This document shows positions 31,984 through 40,863 of a stretch of 40,943 nucleotides of DNA, piece by piece (positions within the stretch are counted from its first letter, which is position 1; every line of letters starts with the position of its first letter). The position numbers and the translations under genes were made by a program. The notes beneath the pieces are model-generated. The model was not told where the DNA came from. It saw only the letters and a program-made list of their open reading frames with translations, and searched no databases. This DNA is from Bacillus marinisedimentorum (GTDB lineage: Bacteria > Bacillota > Bacilli > Bacillales > Bacillaceae_O), in contig NZ_LWBL02000044.1 in the NCBI RefSeq assembly GCF_001644195.2, forward strand, positions 1 through 40,943, read 5' to 3'.

Positions 31984-34047
31984 TCACTCCGCTTCTCCAT
32001 ATTCACTCTTCAATCCGGCAAGCACACGGTCAAGGTCCGTTGTCGGCCTGTCACATGCGAAGTTCCGGCACACATATACAGTTGTCTTGCCTTCTTGCAT
32101 TTTATAATTGGCGGCAAATGGAGCTGCCTCTTTCAGCTCGCTTCCGTCATTCGCTGCCAGTATGGTGACATCAGGCAAATACATTTTATTCAATTCAGAA
32201 AGGAAATTACGATAATCCTCACTGGCGGAATCGCCGAGCACGATGATTTCCTTGCGGCTGCCGCCAAGCATGAGTAACCCCTGCAAAAATTTCGTGTAGC
32301 CTTGCGGATGAGTTTCGATCTCTTTTTTGAACGCTGACCTCATGTCTTCAGCCCGATCCATATAGGAAGGTTCACCGGTCAGCGAGGACAACCTGTTCAA
32401 GCCTGTGAACGCCGCCGAGTTTCCGGAAGGCGTCGCCCCGTCGTACACTTCCTTCTGGCGTGAGATGAGTTTTTCGCTGTCAGTTCCTGTGAAATAAAAG
32501 CCGCCGCCATCCTCATCCCAGAAAAGGCTGATCATATCGTCAGCAGTCTTCCTGGCTCTCAGCAAATAGTCCGGATTGAAAGTGGCGCCATACAGTTCCA
32601 GGCACGCTTCCAAGAAATAAGCGTAGTCATCGATATATCCGGCATGCTTCACTTCCCCATCCCGGTACCTGGCCATGATACGGCCTTGCTGTATCAGCTT
32701 ACCGGTGATGAATTCAAACGATTTTTCAGCCATTTGCACATATTGATCTTCCCCAAAAGCTTTGCCGGCATGGGCCAGCGCCGTAATGGCGAGTGCGTTC
32801 CAGGCTGTCAGAACCTTGTCGTCAAGATGGGGGTAAGTCCGCTTTTCCCTCGTATTTAAAAGCTCCCTGTTGGCAGATTCCAGGGCCTGGCCGAATTCCC
32901 GCAGACTGAAGCCTTCCTGCTGCGCCATCTCAGGCAGCGAGCGGCCGATCAGATTGGGAATATACTTGCCTTCGAAATCCGGTTCCCCCGTCATGCCGTA
33001 TACACGGCAAACAAGGTCCCCAGCCCCCTCCCCCAGTACATCTTTCATTTCTTCCCGGCTCCAAATGTAATACTTGCCTTCAACCCCTTCAGAATCGGCA
33101 TCTATTGCTGAGAAGAATGCGCCGTTCTCATCAGTCATCTCGCGCCTCAAAAAGCTGGCAATAGAAGAGGCGACTTTCCAATACCGCGGATTTTTATTCA
33201 GCTGGTAAGCGGTTGAATAGGCATGCAGCAAAAGTGCGTTATCATACAGCATTTTTTCAAAATGGGGAACAAGCCACATCTCATCGGTCGAATAACGCGC
33301 AAAACCGCCCCCGATATGGTCATGTATGCCGCCGTCCGCCATACTGTCAAGCGTCTTTTCGGCGAACTTGAAAGCGAATTTTTTGCCTGTTTGCCTGTAG
33401 TAGTGCAAAAGGAATGTCAGCATATGCGGTGTCGGGAACTTCGGGGCGCTGCCGAAACCTCCATAATCGGTATCAAACGTGCTGCCAAGGTTCCTGAATG
33501 CTTCATCAGCCGCGGCAAACGGCAGTTTTTCCCCGCCGGCAGTTTTCGCCGTCTCGTTGAGGGCTTTCGTGATGTCATCCGAAACCTTTGTAATCTTTTC
33601 AGAATCTTGCCTGTACTGGTCAAAGAGCTGCACAATGGCATCGACAAAGCCCGGGCGTCCGTACTTGCTCTCTTTCGGAAAATAGGTGCCTGCATAAAAC
33701 GGCTTCCCTTCAGGTGTCAAAAATACGTTCAGCGGCCATCCGCCCTGTCCCGTCAGCATTTGGCACACTTTCATATAGATTGAATCCACATCGGGACGCT
33801 CTTCACGGTCCACCTTAATGGAAACGAAGCGGTCATTCAGGAGCTGTGCAACCTGCCCGTCTTCGAATGATTCGTGCGCCATGACATGGCACCAATGGCA
33901 AGTTGAATATCCGATCGATACGAGCACCGGCTTGTCTTCGGCCCTGGCTTTTTCAAACGCTTCTTCCCCCCACGGATACCAGTCGACCGGGTTGTCTTTA
34001 TGTTGCAATAAATAGGGTGACTTTTCGTATTGGAGTCGATTTGCCAT
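31984..34047 (-). CDS. yyaL: YyaL, thioredoxin-domain/glycosidase-like protein (DUF255)
   Basis: The 687-residue protein has an N-terminal thioredoxin-like domain with CHWC (Cys50, Cys53, in STCHWCHVM) and [16 protein letters not shown], followed by an (alpha/alpha)6 barrel. The barrel includes [29 protein letters not shown] and [13 protein letters not shown]. This is the DUF255/YyaL family (human SPATA20 relatives), with no settled activity. ATG at 34047 ([10 protein letters not shown]) is chosen by its GGAAGTGGCGG site and by family length (about 689); upstream residues are not family-like. It appears monocistronic. Confidence 0.9.
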   Translation of the reverse strand: MANRLQYEKSPYLLQHKDNPVDWYPWGEEAFEKARAEDKPVLVSIGYSTCHWCHVMAHESFEDGQVAQLLNDRFVSIKVDREERPDVDSIYMKVCQMLTGQGGWPLNVFLTPEGKPFYAGTYFPKESKYGRPGFVDAIVQLFDQYRQDSEKITKVSDDITKALNETAKTAGGEKLPFAAADEAFRNLGSTFDTDYGGFGSAPKFPTPHMLTFLLHYYRQTGKKFAFKFAEKTLDSMADGGIHDHIGGGFARYSTDEMWLVPHFEKMLYDNALLLHAYSTAYQLNKNPRYWKVASSIASFLRREMTDENGAFFSAIDADSEGVEGKYYIWSREEMKDVLGEGAGDLVCRVYGMTGEPDFEGKYIPNLIGRSLPEMAQQEGFSLREFGQALESANRELLNTREKRTYPHLDDKVLTAWNALAITALAHAGKAFGEDQYVQMAEKSFEFITGKLIQQGRIMARYRDGEVKHAGYIDDYAYFLEACLELYGATFNPDYLLRARKTADDMISLFWDEDGGGFYFTGTDSEKLISRQKEVYDGATPSGNSAAFTGLNRLSSLTGEPSYMDRAEDMRSAFKKEIETHPQGYTKFLQGLLMLGGSRKEIIVLGDSASEDYRNFLSELNKMYLPDVTILAANDGSELKEAAPFAANYKMQEGKTTVYVCRNFACDRPTTDLDRVLAGLKSEYGEAE

Positions 34048-34539
34048 TCCGCCACTTCCTTTCTTCATCCATTTCATTTCAGTATAAACAAAAATGCGTG
34101 ATTCCATAAAGGAACACCGCTTTGTTTTTCCATTTCCATCCTCTTTCTAAACCATTTTTGCGAAGGTTTTATTAATGCGGGAGAACTCTTATCATCTATA
34201 GCCCGCAAAACGGCCGAAACCCAATATGAAACTCACCGGCAGGAGGACCTGGAAGCTTGACAGAGACGCAGTTACCAAAAATTGACCACTGCATCTGAAA
34301 TGTTTCCATTCCGACAATTCCCACTTTCCTATACAAAAAAAACAGGTCTTTAAAAGCCCTTGCTCCATCAGATCGCTCATCCGGACCTGACCTGGGTACT
34401 GCCAGCAAAAGTCACGGCTCTTCACTCAGCCTGTTCACAGGCTCCCACAGTGGTTATCAATCTTTAATTTATTTTTGTATGTCCAATAAAAACATTCAAA
34501 AGCAATTTTAAGGACAGCAAAAAAATGACGCACTATTTT
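34048..34539. other. intergenic region upstream of yyaL
   Basis: About 490 bp. It includes the yyaL promoter region and a 77-codon minus-strand open frame (34192-34425) with two overlapping alternative frames. I found no ribosome binding site or domain to support it. No repeat of families 1 or 2 is visible. Confidence 0.5.
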
Positions 34540-34569
34540 TTGAACATTCTGTGACATTTTTGTTATAAT
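34540..34569 (+). promoter_or_regulatory. sigma-A promoter of the 60-residue membrane protein gene
   Basis: TTGAAC (34540-34545) and TATAAT (34564-34569), 18 nt apart, 28 nt before the start codon. Confidence 0.75.
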
Positions 34570-34597
34570 TGTGTTAAATGATTGGGGGATGTTTGAG

Positions 34598-34780
34598 ATG
34601 GAAAAAGTGGTTTCACTTGAAAAATATAAAAGTGACAAACGGGCCGCAGTGCGCAGGGAGCATATCAGATCAGTATCCACCGTTGTCCTGGCAGCGGAGT
34701 TCATCGTGCCTTTTTCCATTTTGGTAGGTATCGTGGTGTTTTTCTTTTCACTTGAAGAAGTCGCGGCATGGCTTTTTTAG
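34598..34780 (+). CDS. small membrane protein, 60 residues
   Basis: The protein starts MEKVVSLEKYKSDKRAAVRR, a basic cytoplasmic part, followed by one transmembrane helix (about 28-50, VLAAEFIVPFSILVGIVVFF) and a short tail, SLEEVAAWLF. ATG at 34598 follows GGGGGATG; the upstream ATG in the same frame is part of the leader. It has a clear promoter and terminator, so it is a single-gene unit. Function unknown. Confidence 0.72.
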   Translation: MEKVVSLEKYKSDKRAAVRREHIRSVSTVVLAAEFIVPFSILVGIVVFFFSLEEVAAWLF

Positions 34781-34806
34781 CCATTTATGGCATCAAGTAA
34801 TCATAC

Positions 34807-34828
34807 TGCCGGTCACCCGGCTTTTTTA
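34807..34828 (+). terminator. terminator of the 60-residue gene
   Basis: GCCGG TCAC CCGGC followed by TTTTTTATTT. Confidence 0.85.
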
Positions 34829-34890
34829 TTTGCATCTGTATTCATAGAAAAAAGATCGGGGACCATACCTGGGCTTTAGCTGTTTCTCGA

Positions 34891-35679
34891 TTACTTCCCT
34901 TTGAATCCGGGCTCGCGCTTTTCTTTGAACGCATTGACCCCTTCCCGATGATCTTCGGTTGTTACAACTGTCGCCTGGGTAATCCGCTCTAACTCCAAAA
35001 CCTCATCCAACGTCGATGTAAGGGATCGGTCGGCTATTTTTTTCATGAAGCCATAAGCTTTTGAAGGGCCTGCAGCAATCCTGCCGGCATAACGTGCCGC
35101 TTGCTCCCGGAACGTTTCAGCCGGATACACTTGATTGACGATGCCGAGCGTATGCGCTTTTTCAGCACTAATGGGTTCAGCACTGAATAACAGTTCTTTT
35201 GCAAGGTATGGGCCAACAAGGCGCGGCAAAAAATACAGGCCTCCCCCGTCAGATATGAGTCCCACTCTGGAAAAGCTTAAGACGAAGCGGCTCCCTTCCG
35301 CAGCAAGAATCAGGTCACTTGCAAGCGCAAGGTTAAAGCCCGCTCCGGCTGCGAAGCCGTGTACAGCGGCGATAATCGGTTTTTCAAGATCTCTCATTGC
35401 CGTGACCAGTTCATTCAGTTTTCCGATATGATCATAAACTTCAGTCGGTTTCGCTTCACCCATCGTTTTGACATCTCCGCCGGCACTAAAGGAACGGCCT
35501 GCGCCTGAAATGACAAGTACACGGATGCTGTCATCTTCCTTAGCATTTTGTACGGATGCTTTCAGCCCTGAAATCATCTCCGGACTGAAGGCATTGAGTG
35601 AGTCAGGCCTGTTGAGCGTTACATACATAATTTTATCTTCAACCTTTACAAGCAGATGGTTTTTTTCCGTTTCAATCAT
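34891..35679 (-). CDS. enoyl-CoA hydratase/isomerase family protein
   Basis: The 262-residue crotonase-fold enzyme has oxyanion-hole segments SFSAGGDVKTM (about 63-73) and AVHGFAAGAGFNLALASDL (about 105-123). The acid motif reads GLISDGGGLYFLPRLVG. The Asp there resembles PaaG-type isomerases and single-acid members rather than classic two-Glu hydratases. It acts on acyl-CoA, probably in fatty or aromatic acid breakdown. GGAGGAGGAC precedes ATG. It lies 66 nt downstream of the ComB-family gene on the same strand and may share its transcript. Confidence 0.88.
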   Translation of the reverse strand: MIETEKNHLLVKVEDKIMYVTLNRPDSLNAFSPEMISGLKASVQNAKEDDSIRVLVISGAGRSFSAGGDVKTMGEAKPTEVYDHIGKLNELVTAMRDLEKPIIAAVHGFAAGAGFNLALASDLILAAEGSRFVLSFSRVGLISDGGGLYFLPRLVGPYLAKELLFSAEPISAEKAHTLGIVNQVYPAETFREQAARYAGRIAAGPSKAYGFMKKIADRSLTSTLDEVLELERITQATVVTTEDHREGVNAFKEKREPGFKGK

Positions 35680-35745
35680 GTTAGTCCTCCTCCATAAATT
35701 TTTCCATATGGCTCTGTTCCAGTGGAGATCCGGGAAGCTTATGGC

Positions 35746-36501
35746 TCACTCCCCCTCCACTTTTAATGGTTTCTTGCTGACCAGCCTCATTCCATCTTCA
35801 AGCACAGGCACAACATTATGTGAACTGTGTCCTGCCACATAATCGATCTCGGTTTCGAACCCGTAATCAGCCAGCATGCGTCCTACACGGGAAGCTTTCA
35901 GGACTTGTGCCCCATTCCCCCGGTTCCCCATGTAAAACAGATGAGCCGCCAGCGCTGGGTCTGTTAAATCCAGTTCCACATTATCTTTCTGAAGGAGGCA
36001 ATCAATAAAATAGCCTGCACCGTAGAAATCCTCGACGTTGAATTCTCCGGAGGAACCCGCACAAACCAATATGATTGTTTCATCTTTGGATGTCTCCGCC
36101 AGGTGATCTGCCACAGCGCTGCTGTTCAAAAGTGACGCGGCATACACCCTTCCGGCCTGTGCAGATTTTTTTACCGCGATCGTCCCGTTAGTCGTAGAAA
36201 GGATAACAGACTTCCCCGGAACTTCGTCTTTTAAGGAGAGAGGATTAGGTGATAAGAACCCTTCAATTGTTACCCCTTCATATTCACCGACGAGTAAAAA
36301 ATCACCCGCCGTCCTGCCGGCTGCCTCTGCTTTTGCTTCTTTTCCGTCCAGGACAGGTATCACTTCTGCTGCACCGTACTCCAGTGCGGATGCAATCGTG
36401 GAAGTTGCAAGCAAAACATCAAAAACCACTGCCACTTTATTTTCTTTCATTTTTTCTTCCTCGATCTCTTCTTTTTTTAAAAGAAGGTGTAACTTCAACA
36501 T
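35746..36501 (-). CDS. ComB-family 2-phosphosulfolactate phosphatase-like protein (YitC-like)
   Basis: The 251-residue protein matches the ComB family: VVFDVLLATSTIASALEYGA near 27-46, ILSTTNGT near 110, CAGSSGEFNVEDFYGAG near 155 and MGNRGNGAQVLKASRVG near 200. ComB enzymes remove phosphate from 2-phosphosulfolactate; B. subtilis YitC is a homologue used in making sulfolactate in sporulating cells. ATG at 36501 is preceded by AAAAGGGG; GTG at 36507 lies within that ribosome binding site. A promoter (36545-36573) and a palindromic operator (36518-36535) lie just upstream, so it is probably repressed by a TetR-type regulator not in this window. Confidence 0.85.
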   Translation of the reverse strand: MLKLHLLLKKEEIEEEKMKENKVAVVFDVLLATSTIASALEYGAAEVIPVLDGKEAKAEAAGRTAGDFLLVGEYEGVTIEGFLSPNPLSLKDEVPGKSVILSTTNGTIAVKKSAQAGRVYAASLLNSSAVADHLAETSKDETIILVCAGSSGEFNVEDFYGAGYFIDCLLQKDNVELDLTDPALAAHLFYMGNRGNGAQVLKASRVGRMLADYGFETEIDYVAGHSSHNVVPVLEDGMRLVSKKPLKVEGE

Positions 36502-36517
36502 AAACACCCCTTTTTAT

Positions 36518-36535
36518 ATACCAACTGGTTAGTAT
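36518..36535. promoter_or_regulatory. palindromic operator, TetR-like
   Basis: ATACCAAC TG GTTAGTAT is an 18-bp palindrome with one mismatched pair. Such ATACnAAC/GTTnGTAT sites are typical of TetR-family repressors. It lies just downstream of the -10 box of the ComB-family gene, where bound protein would block transcription. Confidence 0.7.
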
Positions 36536-36544
36536 GTATTTTTA

Positions 36545-36573
36545 ATTTTATTCGGAAATTTCAGATAAAACAA
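36545..36573 (-). promoter_or_regulatory. sigma-A promoter of the ComB-family gene
   Basis: On the minus strand TTGTTT (36573-36568) and TAAAAT (36550-36545) are 17 nt apart. Confidence 0.7.
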
Positions 36574-36709
36574 CCCTTTGCTTAAGAAAATTGAAAAAAC
36601 TACAGGTTATGGATAACCCCATTCGACTTTTTATCGTGCATATTTTTTCTGGAAATGCCGAACATACTACTGTTATCTTCCTACTTTCATTTAAGTGAGG
36701 TTCAGAGGC

Positions 36710-37975
36710 ATGAAAAACAAGCAATGGGACTTACTTGCACTTGCGTCCATCCCCCTCGTCATGACCCTGGGAAATTCCATGTTCATACCGGTCCTCCCTG
36801 TCATGGAAAAAAAACTGGATATCAGTAATTTTCAATCAAGTCTGATTATCACTGTATATTCAATAACAGCAATCATCTTGATCCCGATTGCCGGTTATCT
36901 GTCCGATAAATTCGGAAGGAAAAAGATCATCATTCCGAGCCTTATTATCACTGCTGCAGGAGGCGCACTGTCCGCTTATGCAGCCTGGAAAATGAAAGAT
37001 CCGTATATGATGATCATTGCGGGACGTTTCCTGCAGGGGATCGGAGCATCAGGTGCTTTTCCGGTTGTCATTCCCACTGTCGGCGATATGTTCAGCGATG
37101 AAGAAGAAGTCAGCAAAGGACTCGGCTTGATTGAAACAGCTAATACGTTCGGAAAAGTGCTTAGCCCCATTGTCGGCGCTCTGCTCGCTGCAGTCATATG
37201 GTTCATTCCGTTCGCTTCCATTCCTGTTCTGTCAATAGGAGCAGCACTATTGGTCATGTTCCTCGTCCGCCCGCCAAAAGAACAGGAAAAAGAAAAAAAG
37301 CTGGTATTTTCAAACTTTCTTAAATCGGTAAAAACCACATTTAAAGAAAATGGGCGCTGGCTTGGCGGAATCTTCTTCATAGGCGGCATCAATATGTTTA
37401 TTCTGTTCGGTTTCCTTTTTCATCTTTCTTCGGTTCTTGAAGACAGGTACAAGATTGAAGGGGTAATAAAAGGCGGTGTTCTAGCCGTTCCGCTATTGTT
37501 CTTATGCACAGCGTCTTTCTTAATCGGCAAGAAAATCGGGAGCAACAAGCTGCTGATGAAATGGGGCATATTCAGCGGCAATGCCATGGCTGCCCTCCCG
37601 CTCTTTTTCATTAAAGAAAACTCAAGTCTGCTTCTCCTTCTTCTGTTCCTGACAATAAGCGGAACAGGTATTGGCATCTCCCTCCCGTGTCTTGACGCCC
37701 TGCTTACTGAAGGGATTAAGAAGGAAGAACGCGGAACAATCACCTCCCTCTACAGCAGCATGCGGTTTATCGGTGTCGCTGCCGGGCCTCCTGCAGTTGC
37801 GGCGGTTATCAAAGTATTACCTGAGATGATATATCCAGGGATGGGCGGGATTGGCATTGTCGGTTCGTTGACGGCATTGTTTTTCATCAAGCCGGATAAA
37901 TCACCAAGTCAGCAAGATTCAAACAATGCGCTGGATCATCTGGATCCTGTTAAAGGACTTGCTCCGAAAAAGTGA
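36710..37975 (+). CDS. MFS efflux transporter
   Basis: The 421-residue membrane protein has 12 predicted helices of the major facilitator superfamily. Between helices 2 and 3 is the motif GYLSDKFGRKK (motif A). RFLQGIGASGAFPVVIPTVGDMF is motif C-like and typical of drug:proton antiporters. Substrates may be drugs or small metabolites such as siderophores; the sequence cannot say. ATG at 36710 is chosen over GTG at 36695 because the protein-like N-terminus begins there (MKNKQWDLLALASIPLV). It is divergent from the ComB-family gene. Confidence 0.87.
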   Translation: MKNKQWDLLALASIPLVMTLGNSMFIPVLPVMEKKLDISNFQSSLIITVYSITAIILIPIAGYLSDKFGRKKIIIPSLIITAAGGALSAYAAWKMKDPYMMIIAGRFLQGIGASGAFPVVIPTVGDMFSDEEEVSKGLGLIETANTFGKVLSPIVGALLAAVIWFIPFASIPVLSIGAALLVMFLVRPPKEQEKEKKLVFSNFLKSVKTTFKENGRWLGGIFFIGGINMFILFGFLFHLSSVLEDRYKIEGVIKGGVLAVPLLFLCTASFLIGKKIGSNKLLMKWGIFSGNAMAALPLFFIKENSSLLLLLLFLTISGTGIGISLPCLDALLTEGIKKEERGTITSLYSSMRFIGVAAGPPAVAAVIKVLPEMIYPGMGGIGIVGSLTALFFIKPDKSPSQQDSNNALDHLDPVKGLAPKK

Positions 37976-38017
37976 ACCCTAAGCCCTGTTCAGCGGAATA
38001 CCCAGAGTCCTTGTCAA

Positions 38018-38053
38018 TGTCTGCCCGCTTCCATCCAAATCAGCGGGCAGACA
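38018..38053. other. 12-bp stem hairpin after the MFS gene
   Basis: TGTCTGCCCGCT and AGCGGGCAGACA are perfect inverted repeats with a 12-nt loop. No T-tract follows on either strand, so it is not a standard terminator, though it may still stop or protect the MFS transcript. Confidence 0.65.
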
Positions 38054-38223
38054 CTATAATCAGATCAGCTTGAGATAAATATGACGGCCAATCTTCCGGA
38101 TAATAAAAATACAGTAAATGAAATTTTAGTGCAGCATGGACTTGACTAAACTGCTGGCACCAGCATATCCGCCCCAAGTTTCTGGTGTGAATCCCATTCT
38201 GAAGTTGATAAGGATGTGTTTAA

Positions 38224-39546
38224 ATGGAGGATGTATTTCTCGCCCGAACGTTATTTGGAACGACTATGGGTGTACATATTATTTTTGCAACACTTGGCGT
38301 CGGCATACCGCTTATGATTTTATTTGCCGAGATTCTTTATCAGGCTACAAAGGACAAGCATTATGCAGTGATGGCGAACAGGTGGACGAAGGGGTTCGCT
38401 GTGCTTCTTGGTGTCGGCATACCGACTGGGACGATAGCAGGTGTCCAGTTGTCTCTATTATGGCCTGGCTTTATGGAAGTTGTAGGTAAAGTTATCGCGC
38501 TGCCTTTTCAAATTGAAATTTATGCTTTTTTCCTTGAAGCGCTATTCATGTCCATTTACATTTATGCAGCTGACCGGCTTTCCCCAATTATGCGGATTTT
38601 CAGTGTGACCCTTGTTACGATCGGTGCCGCTGCTTCTGCAATTCTGATAACGAATGTTCATGCATTTGAAGGAACACCCGCCGGATTCCGGATTGAAAAT
38701 GGTGAAATCGTCGATGTGGATCCATGGGCAGCCTTTTTCAACCCCAGCTTTATTACAACCGCAGGACATGTAACAGTCTCGGCATTTATGACGGGGGCAT
38801 TCATAATCGCTTCAATAGCAGCCTTTAAAATGCTGCGTGCCGGTAAATCCAGTGAGGTTTATGCGTTTCACCGGAAAGCGATGATGCTCGGACTGATCAT
38901 CGGAGGCATCTTTTCACTTGCAACCGCCCTCAATGGACACGAGTCTGCGCAGCTCCTGCATGAATATCAGCCGGAAAAGCTTGCTGCAGCAGAAGGCCTC
39001 TTTGAAACCCAGGCCTTTGCCCCGCTTGCAATCGGCGGCTTCACAGACAGGGAAGAACAGGAGGTCAAGTGGGGAATTGAAATTCCATGGGCGCTTAGCT
39101 ATCTCGCTGCTGATCGATTTGACGAAGTGGTTGTCGGCTTGAATGATTTTCCCGAGGAATACTGGCCGCCGCTGTTTGTCCACACACTTTTCAACGCTAT
39201 GGTAGGAATCGGTTTTCTGTTGATCTTTTTATCTGTTATCGGTTTCTTTTGGCACAAAGTATTGAAGAGACGGGATTTTCCTAACCCGCTGATGTGGCTG
39301 TTCGTTTCTTCAGGACCTATGGCGCTGCTTGCCATCGAATTCGGCTGGATCTTTGCCTGTACAGGCCGCCAGCCCTGGGTGATTTACAGGATGATGAAAA
39401 CGGAAGATGCAGCAACAACCGCAGGCAATATCGGCACTCTGTTCGTATTTTTCCTTATCATCTACGTCATTCTGACAGCCGCGGTTGTACTTGTCCTGTA
39501 TTATTATTTCAAGCGCCACCCCGTTGCTGAACAACTCGCGGAATAG
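38224..39546 (+). CDS. ythA: cytochrome bd-type quinol oxidase subunit I (YthA type)
   Basis: The 440-residue membrane protein with about nine helices binds the hemes of a bd-type quinol oxidase. Ligand positions are His18 (GVHIIF), Glu98 and Glu105 (IEIYAFFLEALF), a His in TTAGHVTVSAF (about 180) and a Met in FNAMVGIG. The Q-loop is short. The usual GWxxxExGRQPW box reads GWIFACTGRQPW, with Cys379 where Glu is expected. AAGGATG lies before the ATG. The next gene, subunit II, follows after 34 nt. YthAB is an alternative oxidase of B. subtilis. Confidence 0.92.
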   Translation: MEDVFLARTLFGTTMGVHIIFATLGVGIPLMILFAEILYQATKDKHYAVMANRWTKGFAVLLGVGIPTGTIAGVQLSLLWPGFMEVVGKVIALPFQIEIYAFFLEALFMSIYIYAADRLSPIMRIFSVTLVTIGAAASAILITNVHAFEGTPAGFRIENGEIVDVDPWAAFFNPSFITTAGHVTVSAFMTGAFIIASIAAFKMLRAGKSSEVYAFHRKAMMLGLIIGGIFSLATALNGHESAQLLHEYQPEKLAAAEGLFETQAFAPLAIGGFTDREEQEVKWGIEIPWALSYLAADRFDEVVVGLNDFPEEYWPPLFVHTLFNAMVGIGFLLIFLSVIGFFWHKVLKRRDFPNPLMWLFVSSGPMALLAIEFGWIFACTGRQPWVIYRMMKTEDAATTAGNIGTLFVFFLIIYVILTAAVVLVLYYYFKRHPVAEQLAE

Positions 39547-39580
39547 AATTTTTTTCATTTTAAAAAGGAGGGTGACAGGA

Positions 39581-40615
39581 TTGGCTGATTCTTTGCTGGC
39601 AGTCACGCTGTTATGGTCTTTCGTATTCATTTACTCCATTTTTGCCACTATCGATTTCGGCGCAGGGTTCTGGTCAATGGTTTATTATAACCGGCCGCAA
39701 ACGAAAGCGACCAGGATTGCAAACAGGTATCTCTCGCCTTCATGGGAAGTGACCAACGTTTTTATTGTCTTAATTGTCGTGGCACTTGTCAGTTTTTTCC
39801 CCGGGGCTACTTTCGTACTCGGAACAGTTCTCTTGATTCCCGGAAGTGCGATCGTGATTCTTTTGGCCGTTCGCAGTGCTTTTCTCGTATTTTCCCATTC
39901 GGCCCCGCGTTTTGAGCGGATGCTCGTCCATATTTCCGGAATAACCGGAGTTTTGATTCCCGCTCTGCTCATCAGTGTGCTTCCCCTTTCTCACGGCGGA
40001 CTGGTCACTGATTCAGGAGGAGTGTTCCAGCTGGATTTCGCGGCTTTTTTCTTGAGGATGGAAGTGTATGCGTTCATGATTTTCGCCGTTCTCAGCACAT
40101 TATTTTTATCTTCTTTGCTCCTGGCGGATTATTCCTATCTTGCTGAAGAGATGAATGCATATCAGATTTACCGCAAGGATGCACTTCTGCTCGGGCCAGC
40201 TGTACTAGCTGCTGCACTATTTATTGTGCTTGCAGTCAGAGCGGAATCAAACTGGCTTTTTTCCAGCCTTTTTGAGTACAGGGGCTGGCTTGGTGTTTCT
40301 GTTCTCCTGTTCTTTGCAGGATACGGCGCGCTGTTTATCCAGAGAAGACGGGGGCATGCAGTTAAAGGGATACCCCGTCTGGCAGTGCTCCTAATTGTGA
40401 GCCAGTTCCTGACGGCAAGCTATGCTTACGGATCGGCACATTTACCTTACATGATCTATCCGATTGTGACAATTGAGAGCGGCTTTACACACCCAAATAT
40501 GTTCAGGGCACTTTTTGTGACGTACATAGCAGGTTTTTTGGTGCTGATGCCCGGCTTCTATTATTTCTGGAAGCTTTTCCTGAAGGATAAGCGTTATATA
40601 GGGCCGGACCATTAA
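39581..40615 (+). CDS. ythB: cytochrome bd-type oxidase subunit II (YthB type)
   Basis: This 344-residue membrane protein has about eight or nine helices. The N-terminus MADSLLAVTLLWSFVFIYSI is followed by ATIDFGAGFWSMVYY (the subunit II DFG motif). It partners YthA in quinol oxidation. The start is TTG at 39581 behind AAAGGAGGG; the longer open frame upstream overlaps ythA, and GTG at 39572 is too close to the ribosome binding site. Length agrees with B. subtilis YthB (about 346). Confidence 0.9.
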   Translation: MADSLLAVTLLWSFVFIYSIFATIDFGAGFWSMVYYNRPQTKATRIANRYLSPSWEVTNVFIVLIVVALVSFFPGATFVLGTVLLIPGSAIVILLAVRSAFLVFSHSAPRFERMLVHISGITGVLIPALLISVLPLSHGGLVTDSGGVFQLDFAAFFLRMEVYAFMIFAVLSTLFLSSLLLADYSYLAEEMNAYQIYRKDALLLGPAVLAAALFIVLAVRAESNWLFSSLFEYRGWLGVSVLLFFAGYGALFIQRRRGHAVKGIPRLAVLLIVSQFLTASYAYGSAHLPYMIYPIVTIESGFTHPNMFRALFVTYIAGFLVLMPGFYYFWKLFLKDKRYIGPDH

Positions 40616-40732
40616 ATCACTTGCCAGCATGAAAAACGTGTTAATGTTCATTGATTTGACAAGATTTCATCATCGTTCTCCCAAATCCACATGCTATCCT
40701 GTAAATAACATAAAAACGGAGAGGTGTTAAAT

Positions 40733-40813
40733 ATGTTCTCAGTCGTTATGAGCCTTATTCTCGCCGCTACAATTGTTACAATTATCAGTACTGAGGTTTC
40801 CCATACAGACTGA
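40733..40813 (+). CDS. 26-residue single-helix membrane peptide
   Basis: MFSVVMSLILAATIVTIIST, then EVSHTD: one transmembrane helix. GGAGAGGTG lies 8 nt before ATG and a strong terminator follows. It stands 117 nt downstream of ythB, where other bd oxidase operons carry a short extra subunit (CydX or CydS type). It could be such a subunit or an unrelated peptide with its own promoter; only size and position support the first. Confidence 0.6.
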   Translation: MFSVVMSLILAATIVTIISTEVSHTD

Positions 40814-40825
40814 TTCTTCTTTTCC

Positions 40826-40857
40826 TTGAGAGGGCCCGGATAACCGGGCTCTTTTTT
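40826..40857 (+). terminator. terminator of the ythAB region
   Basis: GGCCCGG ATAA CCGGGCT followed by CTTTTTTC. Confidence 0.87.
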
Positions 40858-40863
40858 CATTTT

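Noticed and set aside
34192-34425. 77-codon minus-strand frame upstream of yyaL
   Set aside because: Several overlapping frames, no ribosome binding site and no recognisable domain.
38136-38489. 117-codon plus-strand frame starting before ythA
   Set aside because: It overlaps ythA in another frame; the ythA frame has the heme ligands and the better start.
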